From Melittangium boletus DSM 14713 (lineage in GTDB: Bacteria > Myxococcota > Myxococcia > Myxococcales > Myxococcaceae): a stretch of DNA of 64,000 nucleotides. Position numbers and translations under genes: made by a program. The stretch spans positions 5,952,292-6,016,291 of the forward strand of contig NZ_CP022163.1 of assembly GCF_002305855.1 (NCBI RefSeq), read 5' to 3'. This document shows positions 8,328 to 16,172 of this stretch, piece after piece. Under the pieces are notes generated by a model. The model saw only the letters and a list, made by a program, of their open reading frames with translations. It searched no databases and was not told the DNA's origin. Position 1 is the first letter of the stretch. Every line of letters starts with the position of its first letter.

Positions 8328-9122
8328 TTGTTCCGGATTTCCGCCGAGCGCCAAAAAATAGCTCTCCTGGGAGCCGTGCTCTCTCTCGTATTCGCATGTG
8401 CTGGCCCCCGGCTTTATTTCGTGGGCAACGAGTTGCCTCGGTTGGATGGTAATCCAGCGCTGCTCGTTGCTCCTGGTCCGTGGAAGAATAAAAGCGTGGT
8501 CGCAGTGTATTCGGAAGCATCCCATGTGCCGGATGATTTGGTGTTGTCCGCGCTGAGCGCTCTGATGGCTCTGCCCGGAGCCGCGAGTGCTTGCGATCCG
8601 CTGACAGGTCGGCCCCGGCCTGATGCTACCGAGTATTGTCTGGCCTTTTATAAGACTCCAGAAGACTGGCGAGTATCCTGGCCAGTTCGGAATATGACTG
8701 GCCAGCCTGGTTCTTGTAATCCGCCCCTTGGAGGGGTTCTGGATGAGGACTTCGGGATGGAGCTTCCTGTTTTTGGTTTTGCCCACAATCATCCTTGTGG
8801 AACACAGGTCAGCAGCCAGGACTTGAAGGTTTTCCCGGTGATGAAGCTGGGGGAGTCACAATGGACGATGGTTGAGTATGCGGTGTCTCCCTCGGGAAGG
8901 CCGGCTCTTGATGATCGGGGACAGTTGATTCCCGCCTGGGGCTGGCTCGCCAGTGGTCACCGCGACGAACTTCGATTTTACAAATGGAACCCTTCTGGTG
9001 CGGTTTTTCAATGGGAGCAAGGTGAGAGGGGCTGGAGGTTCCTGGCGACGTGTATCCCCCAATTGCCGAGTACACTTGGGGGCGGACTTCCTCCTCCAAA
9101 ATGCACTCGAGAATCAAATTGA
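8328..9122 (+). CDS. Lipoprotein with JAMM/RadC-like metal motif
   Basis: A 264-residue protein from a TTG start, with GAGAGG 5 bp upstream. The N-terminus is a lipoprotein signal: basic residues, a hydrophobic stretch and LVFAC near residue 24, so it should be anchored in the cell envelope. The core holds FGFAHNHPCGTQVSSQD with H153, H155, S162 and D165. This resembles the HxH-x7-SxxD zinc motif of JAMM/RadC proteases but has a spacing of six, and Glu residues just before it (for example E143) could supply the fourth element. Several Cys residues suggest disulfides. A small exported protein follows 28 bp later and is probably co-transcribed. It sits in the lower-GC islet. Family membership beyond the motif is uncertain, and an enzymatic role is inference. 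Confidence 0.65.
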   Translation: MFRISAERQKIALLGAVLSLVFACAGPRLYFVGNELPRLDGNPALLVAPGPWKNKSVVAVYSEASHVPDDLVLSALSALMALPGAASACDPLTGRPRPDATEYCLAFYKTPEDWRVSWPVRNMTGQPGSCNPPLGGVLDEDFGMELPVFGFAHNHPCGTQVSSQDLKVFPVMKLGESQWTMVEYAVSPSGRPALDDRGQLIPAWGWLASGHRDELRFYKWNPSGAVFQWEQGERGWRFLATCIPQLPSTLGGGLPPPKCTRESN

Positions 9123-9150
9123 AAGGCGTCCTCTCCTGGGAAGAGAATCC

Positions 9151-9591
9151 ATGATGAGCCCGTACTGCCTCGTTTTGCTGAGTGTATTGTCCATGGAGGG
9201 TGGGGCAAGTGAGTCCTCCTTGCTTCCTCTTGTGCCCATTCCGGATGTGGGGCTCGTCGTGGTTCCCTCTACTTCCTCGGAGCCAGTTCGTTGGCCCGAG
9301 AATCTAAGTCCCTTGGACACATTGGATGGGCCCGCGGTCCTGGCGGCCCATTCCGCGCTCCAGCAGGTGCTGTCTCGCTTTCCCAAGGAGGCCGCGGGAC
9401 ATTGTGAGTATTCAGCACGCTCCCTGGACGTGGTCGTTGGTTATGAGCGAGGTCTCTACTTCGTCCGGATTGATCGGCGTGTCGACAGGTGTGGCTGGGC
9501 TCCTGGGGTCAGCCTGGAGTTCGATTGGTTCGAGATGTATGCCGTCTCTCCAGAGGGACGGGTCGTCGCCCGTTACCCCTCCATGCCTTGA
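9151..9591 (+). CDS. Small exported protein of unknown function
   Basis: A 146-residue protein starting at ATG 9151 (ATG 9154 is also possible) behind GGAAGAGA. The N-terminus is hydrophobic (CLVLLSVLS) with small residues after it, suggesting a signal peptide cleaved near residues 17-20. The rest is a mixed alpha/beta domain with two Cys (CEYSARS and DRCGWAP) and the ending VSPEGRVVARYP, which recalls the YAVSPSGRPAL segment of the lipoprotein just upstream. I do not recognise the family. The same-strand layout and 28 bp gap suggest it works with that lipoprotein. Confidence 0.6.
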   Translation: MMSPYCLVLLSVLSMEGGASESSLLPLVPIPDVGLVVVPSTSSEPVRWPENLSPLDTLDGPAVLAAHSALQQVLSRFPKEAAGHCEYSARSLDVVVGYERGLYFVRIDRRVDRCGWAPGVSLEFDWFEMYAVSPEGRVVARYPSMP

Positions 9592-9606
9592 GGCCAGGCT
9601 GTCCGC

Positions 9607-10368
9607 TCAGCCCGCCTCGCCGCCGTCGATGTTGTACGCCGAGCCAGTGATGGTGGCCGCCGCGTCCGAGGCCAGGAAGAGGCAGAGCGCCGCCACTTCC
9701 TCGGGTTGGATGACCCGGCCCATGGCGTTCATGTTCGCCAGCGCCGCGTGGGCCTCCTGCTCCGTGCGGCCCGTGGTCTTGCTGATGGCCGCCTTGGCAT
9801 TGCTGAGCATGTCCGTCTCCACCCAGCCCGGATTGACGATGTTCACCGTCACGTTCTTGCGCGCCCACTCCGCCGCCAGCGAGCGCGTGAGCCCCAGCAG
9901 CGCGTGCTTCGACGCACAGTAGGCCGACGTGTATTTTACTCCCCGCGTCGCCGCCATGCTCCCGATGTTGATGACCCGGCCTCCTCCCGCCGCCGCCATC
10001 GCCGGAATCAACTCGCGGCACAGCAAGAAGGGCGCCGCCACGTTCACCGCCATCACCTTGTGGAAGTCCTCCATGCTCGTCTTGTGCAGCGGCGCCGACA
10101 CGGTGATGCCCGCGTTGTTCACCAGCACCCGGGGCACTCCCGCCTCGCGGATCTTCTGGGCCGCCGCCACCACCGCCGCCTCGTCCGCCACGTCGAGCAC
10201 TAGTGGGCGCACCGCGCCATTCGACTCGCGCGCCAGCGTCTCCAGGGCGTCCGCCGCCCGCGCCAGCGCCCACACCTCGTAGCCCTCTTTCACGAAGGAC
10301 TGCACCAGCGCCCGCCCGATTCCCCGGCTCGCGCCCGTCACCACCGCTATCTTCTTGGAGGTCGTCAT
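9607..10368 (-). CDS. Short-chain dehydrogenase/reductase (SDR)
   Basis: A 253-residue classical SDR. The NAD(P) motif TGASRGIG is at 11-18, NNAG follows, and the catalytic S137, Y150 and K154 are intact. Arg15 in the dinucleotide loop hints at NADP preference. The C-terminus IDGGEAG is typical of 3-oxoacyl-ACP reductase-like members. It is divergent from glutaryl-CoA dehydrogenase (86 bp between starts), so a role in acyl or hydroxyacyl metabolism is possible, but the substrate cannot be read from sequence. ATG 10368 is the only good start; the ribosome site is weak. Confidence 0.85.
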   Translation of the reverse strand: MTTSKKIAVVTGASRGIGRALVQSFVKEGYEVWALARAADALETLARESNGAVRPLVLDVADEAAVVAAAQKIREAGVPRVLVNNAGITVSAPLHKTSMEDFHKVMAVNVAAPFLLCRELIPAMAAAGGGRVINIGSMAATRGVKYTSAYCASKHALLGLTRSLAAEWARKNVTVNIVNPGWVETDMLSNAKAAISKTTGRTEQEAHAALANMNAMGRVIQPEEVAALCLFLASDAAATITGSAYNIDGGEAG

Positions 10369-10454
10369 GGCCTCGGAGGATACCCGGGTCCTCGTTCGCC
10401 AGGTCCCTCCAGTGCTACAAGTCCCGGGCTTCCCCTGCCTTGAGGACTCCTCCT

Positions 10455-11633
10455 ATGCCGCGCGCGGACATCACCGACCTCCTGCGCCTCGATGACTTGC
10501 TCTCCGACGAGGAGAAGGCCGCCCGGGACACCGTGGCCCGCTTCGTCGACGCCGAGGTGCTTCCCATCATCGGCCAGCACTTCCGCGAGGGCTCCTTCCC
10601 CGCGCACCTCGTGCCCCGCATCGCCGAGCTGGGCGTGCTCGGCGCCAACCTCCAGGGGTATGGCTGCGCCGGGATGAACACCGTCAGCTATGGCCTCGTC
10701 CTCCAGGAGTTGGAGCGGGGCGACTCGGGGCTGCGCTCCTTCGCCTCCGTGCAGGGCTCGCTGTGCATGTTCCCCATCCACGCCTACGGCAGCGAGGAGC
10801 AGAAACAGCGCTTCCTGCCTGGGATGGCCCGGGGTGAGCGCATCGCCTGCTTCGGTCTCACCGAGGCGGACTTCGGCTCGAACCCCGCGGGCATGCGCAC
10901 CCGGGCTCGCCGCGATGGCGATACGTGGGTACTCAATGGCTCGAAGACGTGGATCACCAACGCCACGCTCGCCGACGTGGCCGTGGTGTGGGCCAAGACG
11001 GACGAGGGGGGCCCCGAGTCCGTGCGCGGCTTCCTCGTGGAGAAGGGGATGCCCGGCTTCACCACCCGCGAGATTCCGGGGAAGTTCTCCCTGCGCGCCT
11101 CCACCACGGGAGAGTTGTTCTTCGAGGACGTGCGTGTGCCCGAGGCCAACGTGCTGCCCGGCGTGAAGGGGCTGCGCGGGCCCTTGTCGTGTCTGAACAA
11201 CGCGCGGATGACCATCGCCTTCGCCGTGACGGGCGCGGCCATCGCCTGCTTCGAGGGCGCGCGGGAGTACGCGCTCAACCGGGGGCAGTTCGACAAGCCC
11301 ATCGCCGCCTACCAGCTCACCCAGGAGAAGCTGGCGGACATGCTCCAGGAGATCGTCAAGGCGCAGCTCCTGTCACTGCGGCTGGCTCGGCTCAAGGACG
11401 AGGGCAAGTTGACGCCCGTGATGGTGAGTCTGGCCAAGCGCAACAACGTGAAGGCGGCGCTGGAGATTGCCCGCTCGGCTCGGAGCATCTACGGCGCCAA
11501 CGGCGTCACCGATGCCTACCCGCCCATTCGCCACATGCTCAATCTGGAGAGTGTCTTCACCTACGAGGGCACCCACGAGGTGCACACGCTGGTGCTCGGC
11601 AAGGCCATCACCGGCCACGACGCCTTCGGGTAG
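10455..11633 (+). CDS. gcdH: Glutaryl-CoA dehydrogenase-like acyl-CoA dehydrogenase
   Basis: A 392-residue FAD flavoprotein. The N-terminal half has SYGLVLQELERGDSGLRSF followed by SVQGSL and the CFGLTEADFGSNP loop typical of glutaryl-CoA dehydrogenase. The C-terminus has YEGTHEVHTLVLGKAITG with the catalytic base Glu371. The enzyme oxidises and decarboxylates glutaryl-CoA to crotonyl-CoA in lysine and tryptophan breakdown. Length matches the family. ATG 10455 has GAGG about 9 bp upstream. Other short-chain acyl-CoA dehydrogenases are less likely because the GCDH-specific motifs are well kept. Confidence 0.88.
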   Translation: MPRADITDLLRLDDLLSDEEKAARDTVARFVDAEVLPIIGQHFREGSFPAHLVPRIAELGVLGANLQGYGCAGMNTVSYGLVLQELERGDSGLRSFASVQGSLCMFPIHAYGSEEQKQRFLPGMARGERIACFGLTEADFGSNPAGMRTRARRDGDTWVLNGSKTWITNATLADVAVVWAKTDEGGPESVRGFLVEKGMPGFTTREIPGKFSLRASTTGELFFEDVRVPEANVLPGVKGLRGPLSCLNNARMTIAFAVTGAAIACFEGAREYALNRGQFDKPIAAYQLTQEKLADMLQEIVKAQLLSLRLARLKDEGKLTPVMVSLAKRNNVKAALEIARSARSIYGANGVTDAYPPIRHMLNLESVFTYEGTHEVHTLVLGKAITGHDAFG

Positions 11634-11687
11634 CCGCCCTCCTGGACGGATGGCGAGGTGACCAGGCGCTGGTTACGGAGCGGCCCC

Positions 11688-11880
11688 ATGAAAGTCGCCA
11701 TCGTGGGTCCCGGCTCCATCGGCAGCACTTTCGCTTTTCATCTCGCTCGCGCGGGCCATGACGTGACGGTCGTCGCGCGCGGTGCGCGCCTCGCGCAGCT
11801 CGAGAAGGATCGCGCCATTCTCAAGGCCCAGGTCATCCCCCGGGCGCTCGCCGCGCTGCGGACGGCCGTGAGGTCGAGGT
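11688..11880 (+). pseudogene. Truncated ketopantoate reductase (ApbA/PanE family) remnant
   Basis: ATG 11688 has GGAG 7 bp upstream and opens with MKVAIVGPGSIGSTF and HLARAGHDVTVVARGARL, a typical GxGxxG nucleotide-binding start of 2-dehydropantoate 2-reductase-like proteins. After about 45 residues homology is lost (LKAQVIPRALAALRTAV, then Arg/Ser-rich sequence), whereas the family needs about 300 residues. The frame then runs antisense into the HxlR gene. I read it as a decayed gene left by a deletion; the LKAQV segment could be a joined piece from further inside the original gene, which is only a guess. Confidence 0.65.
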
Positions 11881-11881
11881 C

Positions 11882-12391
11882 TCAGCCGGTGGGGCGTCCG
11901 CCGAGCCGCCGCAACTCGGTGTCCGCCGGTCCCAGCAGCCGCCCATCCTCCGCGCGCAGTTCCAGTGTCCGTACCGGCCGGCCTCGTTTCCGGTCCACCA
12001 GCTCCGTGGTGACTTCCCCGGGCTCGAAGTAGTGCGTGTCGCCCCACTGCCGCAGCGCCACGAGCACCGGGAACAGGCCGCGTCCCTTCTCCGTTAGGAC
12101 GTACTCTTGATAGGCGCTGCCATCCGACGCGGGCGCCAGCTCCAGGATGCCGTGGCCCATCAGCGTGCGCAGGCGCGCCGCCAGGATGTTCTTCGCCAGG
12201 CCCAGGCTCTTCTGGAACTCCCCGAAGCGGCGCATGCCCCTGAGCGCGTCGCGGATGATGAGCAGGGACCACCAGTCCCCGATGGCGTCCAGTGCCCTCG
12301 CGATGGGGCAGTCCGCTGATTCCAGGCTCGTGCGCTTCACCGTCTCGTCCTTCCCGCGCCAGGCGCCGTCCGTGCTTCCTGGTTGCATCAT
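11882..12391 (-). CDS. HxlR-type winged-helix transcription regulator
   Basis: A 169-residue regulator. The HxlR domain is clear: CPIARALDAIGDWWSLLIIR, the recognition region FGEFQKSLGLAKNILAARL and the wing ending in YVLTEKGRGLFPVL. Cys28 in the CPI motif is the redox or aldehyde-sensing cysteine in several relatives. A C-terminal extension of about 40 residues follows the domain. ATG 12391 and 12388 are both possible. It is divergent from an SDR gene and two palindromes lie between them, so it probably controls that gene and itself. Its stop abuts the ketopantoate reductase remnant. Confidence 0.9.
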   Translation of the reverse strand: MMQPGSTDGAWRGKDETVKRTSLESADCPIARALDAIGDWWSLLIIRDALRGMRRFGEFQKSLGLAKNILAARLRTLMGHGILELAPASDGSAYQEYVLTEKGRGLFPVLVALRQWGDTHYFEPGEVTTELVDRKRGRPVRTLELRAEDGRLLGPADTELRRLGGRPTG

Positions 12392-12408
12392 AAAACCGGT
12401 CTGTTTAT
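12390..12408. promoter_or_regulatory. Imperfect palindrome at the HxlR gene start
   Basis: ATAAAACCGGTCTGTTTAT has matching ATAAA/TTTAT arms around an imperfect centre and overlaps the HxlR start codon region. AAACCGGTCTGTTT-like sequences are common operators next to one-component regulators. It could mediate autorepression or be part of the divergent promoter. Confidence 0.45.
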
Positions 12409-12419
12409 ATCGCCAGGGG

Positions 12420-12438
12420 TGGTTTCATGATGAAACCA
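12420..12438. promoter_or_regulatory. Perfect palindrome, likely operator for HxlR regulator
   Basis: TGGTTTCAT-G-ATGAAACCA is a 9-bp perfect inverted repeat about one central base. It lies 17 bp before the SDR start codon and 28 bp from the HxlR start. Position and symmetry fit a dimeric winged-helix regulator that blocks SDR transcription. Confidence 0.6.
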
Positions 12439-12455
12439 GAGCGCGGGAGACGCGG

Positions 12456-13229
12456 ATGCGACTCAAGAACAAGGTGGCGTTGATCACGGGTGGAAACAGC
12501 GGCATCGGCCTGGCCACGGCGCGGTTGTTCCTCGCCGAGGGAGCTCGGGTCGCCATCACGGGGCGCAACGCGGAAACGCTCGACGCCGCGGCGAAGGAAC
12601 TGGGCTCCGGGCTGCTCACCTTCCAGGCGGACGTGAAGGACGTGGAGGCGACGGAGCGGGCCATTGCCCACGCCGCCGAGCGGCTGGGGCCCTTGGACAT
12701 CGTGTTCGCCAACGCGGGCGTTGGCGGCTCGACGCCCCTGGGCAAGACGGGCTTGGCGGCTTTCGAGGAGGTGCTGCGCGTCAACCTCACGGCGGTGTTC
12801 TTCACCGTCCAGGCCGCCGTGCCCCACCTGCGCGACGGGGCATCGGTGGTGCTCAACGGCTCGGTGCACAGCGTGTTGGGCGCGCCCGGCTACGCGGCCT
12901 ACGCGGCGAGCAAGGCGGGGGTGCGGTCCATGGCGCGCGTGCTGGCCTCGGAGCTGTCTCCGCGCGGCATCCGGGTCAACGTGGTGTCGCCTGGCGCGGC
13001 CCATACGCCCATCTGGTCCGCGCAGGCGTCCTCGCCCGAGGCATATGCCGCGCTGGAGAAGCGCATCTCCCGGGGCATTCCGCTCGGGCGCATGGGGGAC
13101 GCCGAGGAGGTGGCCAAGACGGTGTTGTTCCTCGCGTCGGACGATGCCTCCAACATCCAGGCCGCCGAGTTCTTCGTCGATGGAGGCACCACGGGCTCAC
13201 CCATGGGCGCGCCCATCTACTTGCGGTGA
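12456..13229 (+). CDS. Short-chain dehydrogenase/reductase under HxlR control
   Basis: A 257-residue classical SDR: TGGNSGIG at 11-18, NAG at 86-88, and catalytic S136, Y149 and K153. The C-terminus FFVDGGTTGS is typical of glucose-1-dehydrogenase-like and quinone-responsive SDRs. GGGAGA lies 5 bp upstream of ATG 12456. The divergent HxlR gene and the palindrome just upstream suggest induction by a reactive small molecule, as for other HxlR-controlled oxidoreductases; that is inference. Substrate unknown. Confidence 0.88.
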   Translation: MRLKNKVALITGGNSGIGLATARLFLAEGARVAITGRNAETLDAAAKELGSGLLTFQADVKDVEATERAIAHAAERLGPLDIVFANAGVGGSTPLGKTGLAAFEEVLRVNLTAVFFTVQAAVPHLRDGASVVLNGSVHSVLGAPGYAAYAASKAGVRSMARVLASELSPRGIRVNVVSPGAAHTPIWSAQASSPEAYAALEKRISRGIPLGRMGDAEEVAKTVLFLASDDASNIQAAEFFVDGGTTGSPMGAPIYLR

Positions 13230-13274
13230 CCGCTGTCACTGCCCCGGTGTTTCGGATTGGGACGCGAGCGGGAA

Positions 13275-13310
13275 CGCCGGGGAAGGGAGCGTTGGCGCCG
13301 CCCCCCGGCG
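13275..13310. terminator. Possible stem-loop between convergent genes
   Basis: CGCCGGGG (13275-13282) pairs with CCCCGGCG (13303-13310) over a 20-nt loop, between the convergent SDR and lipoprotein genes. There is no T-run, so this may be a weak or factor-assisted terminator. Confidence 0.3.
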
Positions 13311-13328
13311 TGCCCTGCCTCGCGCGGG

Positions 13329-15836
13329 CTATGGCAGGAGTTGGAAGTAGAACAGGTCCGACTCGCCGCTCGACGTGTAGTGCACCCCGTCCAGTTGAAT
13401 GGCTCCGAGGAAGGAGCCACCGACGAGCACCGAGCCTCCGGGCTGGAGCGCCAGGCGCAACTCGGGGGTGATCATCCCGGGGAGCCGGAAGTTCGCGTCG
13501 AAGGAGCGGGACCAGCGGTGCTCTCCCCAGGTGGAGTAGTGCGCCACGAAGGCCGTCTGCGGACCGTTACTATAAGGAGGGCCCAGGGGGCCGCCGCCCA
13601 GGTCGTAGGTGGCGCTCGCGTGCCCGGTGACCGTGATGCCGCCATCGCTCCCGGTGACGAGCGCGCCGATCCGGCCCCAGGACGTGTCCACCGGCCGGAG
13701 CCAACCGTCCGCCCCCGAGGCGCTCAGCGTTCCGGTGAAGCCCGAGAGGTTTTCCGGCAACACCTCATCGGATGGCTCTCCGCCCACGTACGCGATGCCT
13801 CCGAAGGAGAAGGGGCCGCCCAGGTTGGCGTTGAAGGCCACGTCGCCGGTGCTCCGGCCCTGGAGGGCGACGACCTCGCCGAAGACGCCGGGGAACACCC
13901 GCTTCCCCAGGAACGCGCCCGTGGGGCCGTACTTCGCGATGAAGGGCGTGGACTGGCCCAGGCGACCGTCTCCCAGGTTGGCGAGCGCGCTCGCTCTTCC
14001 CCCCAGCAGGACATTGCCCGCAGTGTCCGTGGCCACGGTCCGCACGTAGGCGGTGGGCGTGGCGACGGCGGCCTCGAGGGCCCGCGAGAACACGTGCTGG
14101 CCCTGCCAGTCGAACTTCGCGACGAAGCCGCCCGCGTAGGCATCCGTCAGGCCGATGCTGGCGTGACCCGCGGAGATGAGACCGCCGCCCAGGTCCATCT
14201 GGCCGTAGAAGTTGCCGGAGACGACGAGGCTGCCCTGGGCATCCGTGGCCACCGCCGCGGGGTAGACGGGCGTGTAGCTGAAATCGTCCTCGGGCAATCC
14301 GTTGTCGGCGTTGAAGCCGTGGGACCACACCGTGCGGCCCGTCGGAGCGAACTTCGCGATGAAGAAGCCGCTGGTGCCGGGCAGGGGACCCGTGCCCAGG
14401 TCGGGCGTCCCCAGGTAGTGGCCCACCACGAGGATGTTGCCCTCGGGCGTCACGGTGAGGGCCGTCGCGCGGACGTTGTCATGCGTCACCTCCCGGGTCC
14501 ATTGGGGCGTGCCGTCCGCGGCGTAGCGCGCCAGGGCGAAGCCCTGCCCGGTGGAGAAGGGCGAGTCCCCGAAGAAGCCCAACGCCACGAAACCGCCCTG
14601 CGCGTCCGTGGCCAGGGCGTGGAGCTGTTCGGAGCCCGCGCCGCCGTAGCGCTTCGTCCAGCCGGTGAACCCGCCGCCCGAGCCCTGGTAGGTGCAGTAG
14701 GGCTCGGACTCGAGGGCGATCGCCAGCCGGGGCCGGCGGGTCTCGTCGGGCGCGTTCGCCGAGGCGATGGTCGCCACGTCGGACGAGTCCGGTATCAGGC
14801 CAAAGGCATGGGCCTGGCCGGGCGTGGTCACCACGTGCGCCACGCTCGACGACTCCCAGCGGTTCGGGAATTGGAAGCTGCCTCCAATGATGGGGCCCAG
14901 GGGAGTCGGCCGGGTGTTCCAGTCGAAATCCAGGCCCAGGTTGGGATCCGAGGGCCAGTTCGTGCTGGCCTCGTAGAGGCGTGGACCCGCGTCCGTGGCG
15001 TTCTCGACGAACAAGCGCAGGGACACGTCGCGCTGCGTCCAGTGCTCGGGAATGGCGTATCCGTTGAAGCGCAGGAACGCCTCCTGGCGCGGAGACGTGC
15101 CCACCCTCAGCGAGGGGGCGCTTCCGAAGCGGCGGGTGGGCTCGGCCTGGGAGGCGTAGCCATCATGCGAGGCCACGACTTCCAGCGTCCGGGTGTCCGT
15201 GCGGGGCAGGCATCCCGCGGCGGGGTCCACCGTGACGAGGAGCCGGGGCCGGCGCTCCTCGCGGCTCTCCTCCCGGGAGGCGAAGTCCACGCCATCGCTC
15301 GAGTCCGGGCGGAGCGTGAAGCCGACGGTGTCGTTGCCGTGCACGGCGGCCGTCACGTCGAACTCCACATAGGTGCCGGGGTGGATGACGCCCTGGTCAT
15401 CCAGGGCGGCGCCTATCGGCTGCCCTCGGTTGTACCAGTCGACGGCCAGCTCGGCGAAATAGGGGTTGGTGGCGAATACGCGCGGCCCGTTGTTCGTGCC
15501 GTCGATCGCGTACAGCCGCAGCACCGCGCGCGTGATGGACGCGGGGGGAATCCCGCTGATGTCGAAGCGCAGGAGGCTCTGCTCCTCGGGGGAGGTGTCC
15601 ACGCCCAGCGTGGGTTCGCCGCCGAAGCGGCCACTGGGACGCGAGGCTTCCACGCGCGCGTCGGAGGTCGCCCCGAAGCTCACCACCGTGACCGCTTCCT
15701 GACGCAGCACGGCGGGCGACAGGGCCTCCGAGGTGCCCTTGTCCGGCGTGCCTGGCTCCGTCCCCCCACAATGTGTCAGCAGCACCAGTGCCGCCACGCC
15801 CCCCACGCCTCGCATCCCCCACCACTGTCCGCGCAT
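13329..15836 (-). CDS. Lipoprotein with two DNRLRE domains and a beta-propeller-like tail
   Basis: An 835-residue cell-surface candidate. I chose ATG 15836 because GGAGG lies 8 bp upstream and a lipoprotein signal follows (VAALVLLTHC; His before Cys is unusual); an in-frame start at 16043 has neither. Residues about 50-200 and 220-370 are two DNRLRE-type modules, each with LRFDISG or LRFNGYAIP, SLRL/VLRLYA strands and a W-containing segment; these are found in carbohydrate-binding surface proteins. From about 400 onward there are repeats such as ALATDAQGGFVALGFF, AVATDAQGSLVVSGNF and VATDTAGNVLLGGRA, a beta-propeller of the SBBP type. There is no catalytic signature. Likely an adhesive or binding lipoprotein. 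Confidence 0.78.
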   Translation of the reverse strand: MRGQWWGMRGVGGVAALVLLTHCGGTEPGTPDKGTSEALSPAVLRQEAVTVVSFGATSDARVEASRPSGRFGGEPTLGVDTSPEEQSLLRFDISGIPPASITRAVLRLYAIDGTNNGPRVFATNPYFAELAVDWYNRGQPIGAALDDQGVIHPGTYVEFDVTAAVHGNDTVGFTLRPDSSDGVDFASREESREERRPRLLVTVDPAAGCLPRTDTRTLEVVASHDGYASQAEPTRRFGSAPSLRVGTSPRQEAFLRFNGYAIPEHWTQRDVSLRLFVENATDAGPRLYEASTNWPSDPNLGLDFDWNTRPTPLGPIIGGSFQFPNRWESSSVAHVVTTPGQAHAFGLIPDSSDVATIASANAPDETRRPRLAIALESEPYCTYQGSGGGFTGWTKRYGGAGSEQLHALATDAQGGFVALGFFGDSPFSTGQGFALARYAADGTPQWTREVTHDNVRATALTVTPEGNILVVGHYLGTPDLGTGPLPGTSGFFIAKFAPTGRTVWSHGFNADNGLPEDDFSYTPVYPAAVATDAQGSLVVSGNFYGQMDLGGGLISAGHASIGLTDAYAGGFVAKFDWQGQHVFSRALEAAVATPTAYVRTVATDTAGNVLLGGRASALANLGDGRLGQSTPFIAKYGPTGAFLGKRVFPGVFGEVVALQGRSTGDVAFNANLGGPFSFGGIAYVGGEPSDEVLPENLSGFTGTLSASGADGWLRPVDTSWGRIGALVTGSDGGITVTGHASATYDLGGGPLGPPYSNGPQTAFVAHYSTWGEHRWSRSFDANFRLPGMITPELRLALQPGGSVLVGGSFLGAIQLDGVHYTSSGESDLFYFQLLP

Positions 15837-16172
15837 CGTCCTGCCCTCCAGGGCTGATTGTTTGAAGCGCGAGGAGCGGTTGCACCGCGTGTGCCCCCGG
15901 TGGAGCCAGTGTCGGAGGCCGCGAAAGAGTCCGGCGCTGGACGGGGAAATGGGACCGCGGGGAGGGGTCGCGCCGGGAGTGGGTGGCGGACTGCCCAGGG
16001 TGAAGACGCGGAGGGCCTGTGCGGGGGAGTGGATTCCCCTCATGCTCCCCGGGGAGGTCCTGGCTGGCGGGAGAGGGGCCCGGCGGGCGCGAGCGGACGC
16101 CCATTGGTGCCCGGGGTGGTGTAGAGGGGAGGACGTTTCGCGTCACTCATCCGAAACCGGAGTCCTTGCCCC
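15837..16172. other. Gene-free divergent intergenic region
   Basis: 336 bp between the divergent DNRLRE lipoprotein and M20 peptidase genes. It is as GC-rich as the genes around it. Open frames here are short and lack ribosome sites. It must hold both promoters, but I see no convincing hexamers. Confidence 0.5.

Noticed and set aside
13257..15857. An 866-codon plus-strand frame opposite the DNRLRE lipoprotein
   Set aside because: The minus-strand frame has the lipoprotein signal and recognisable domains.
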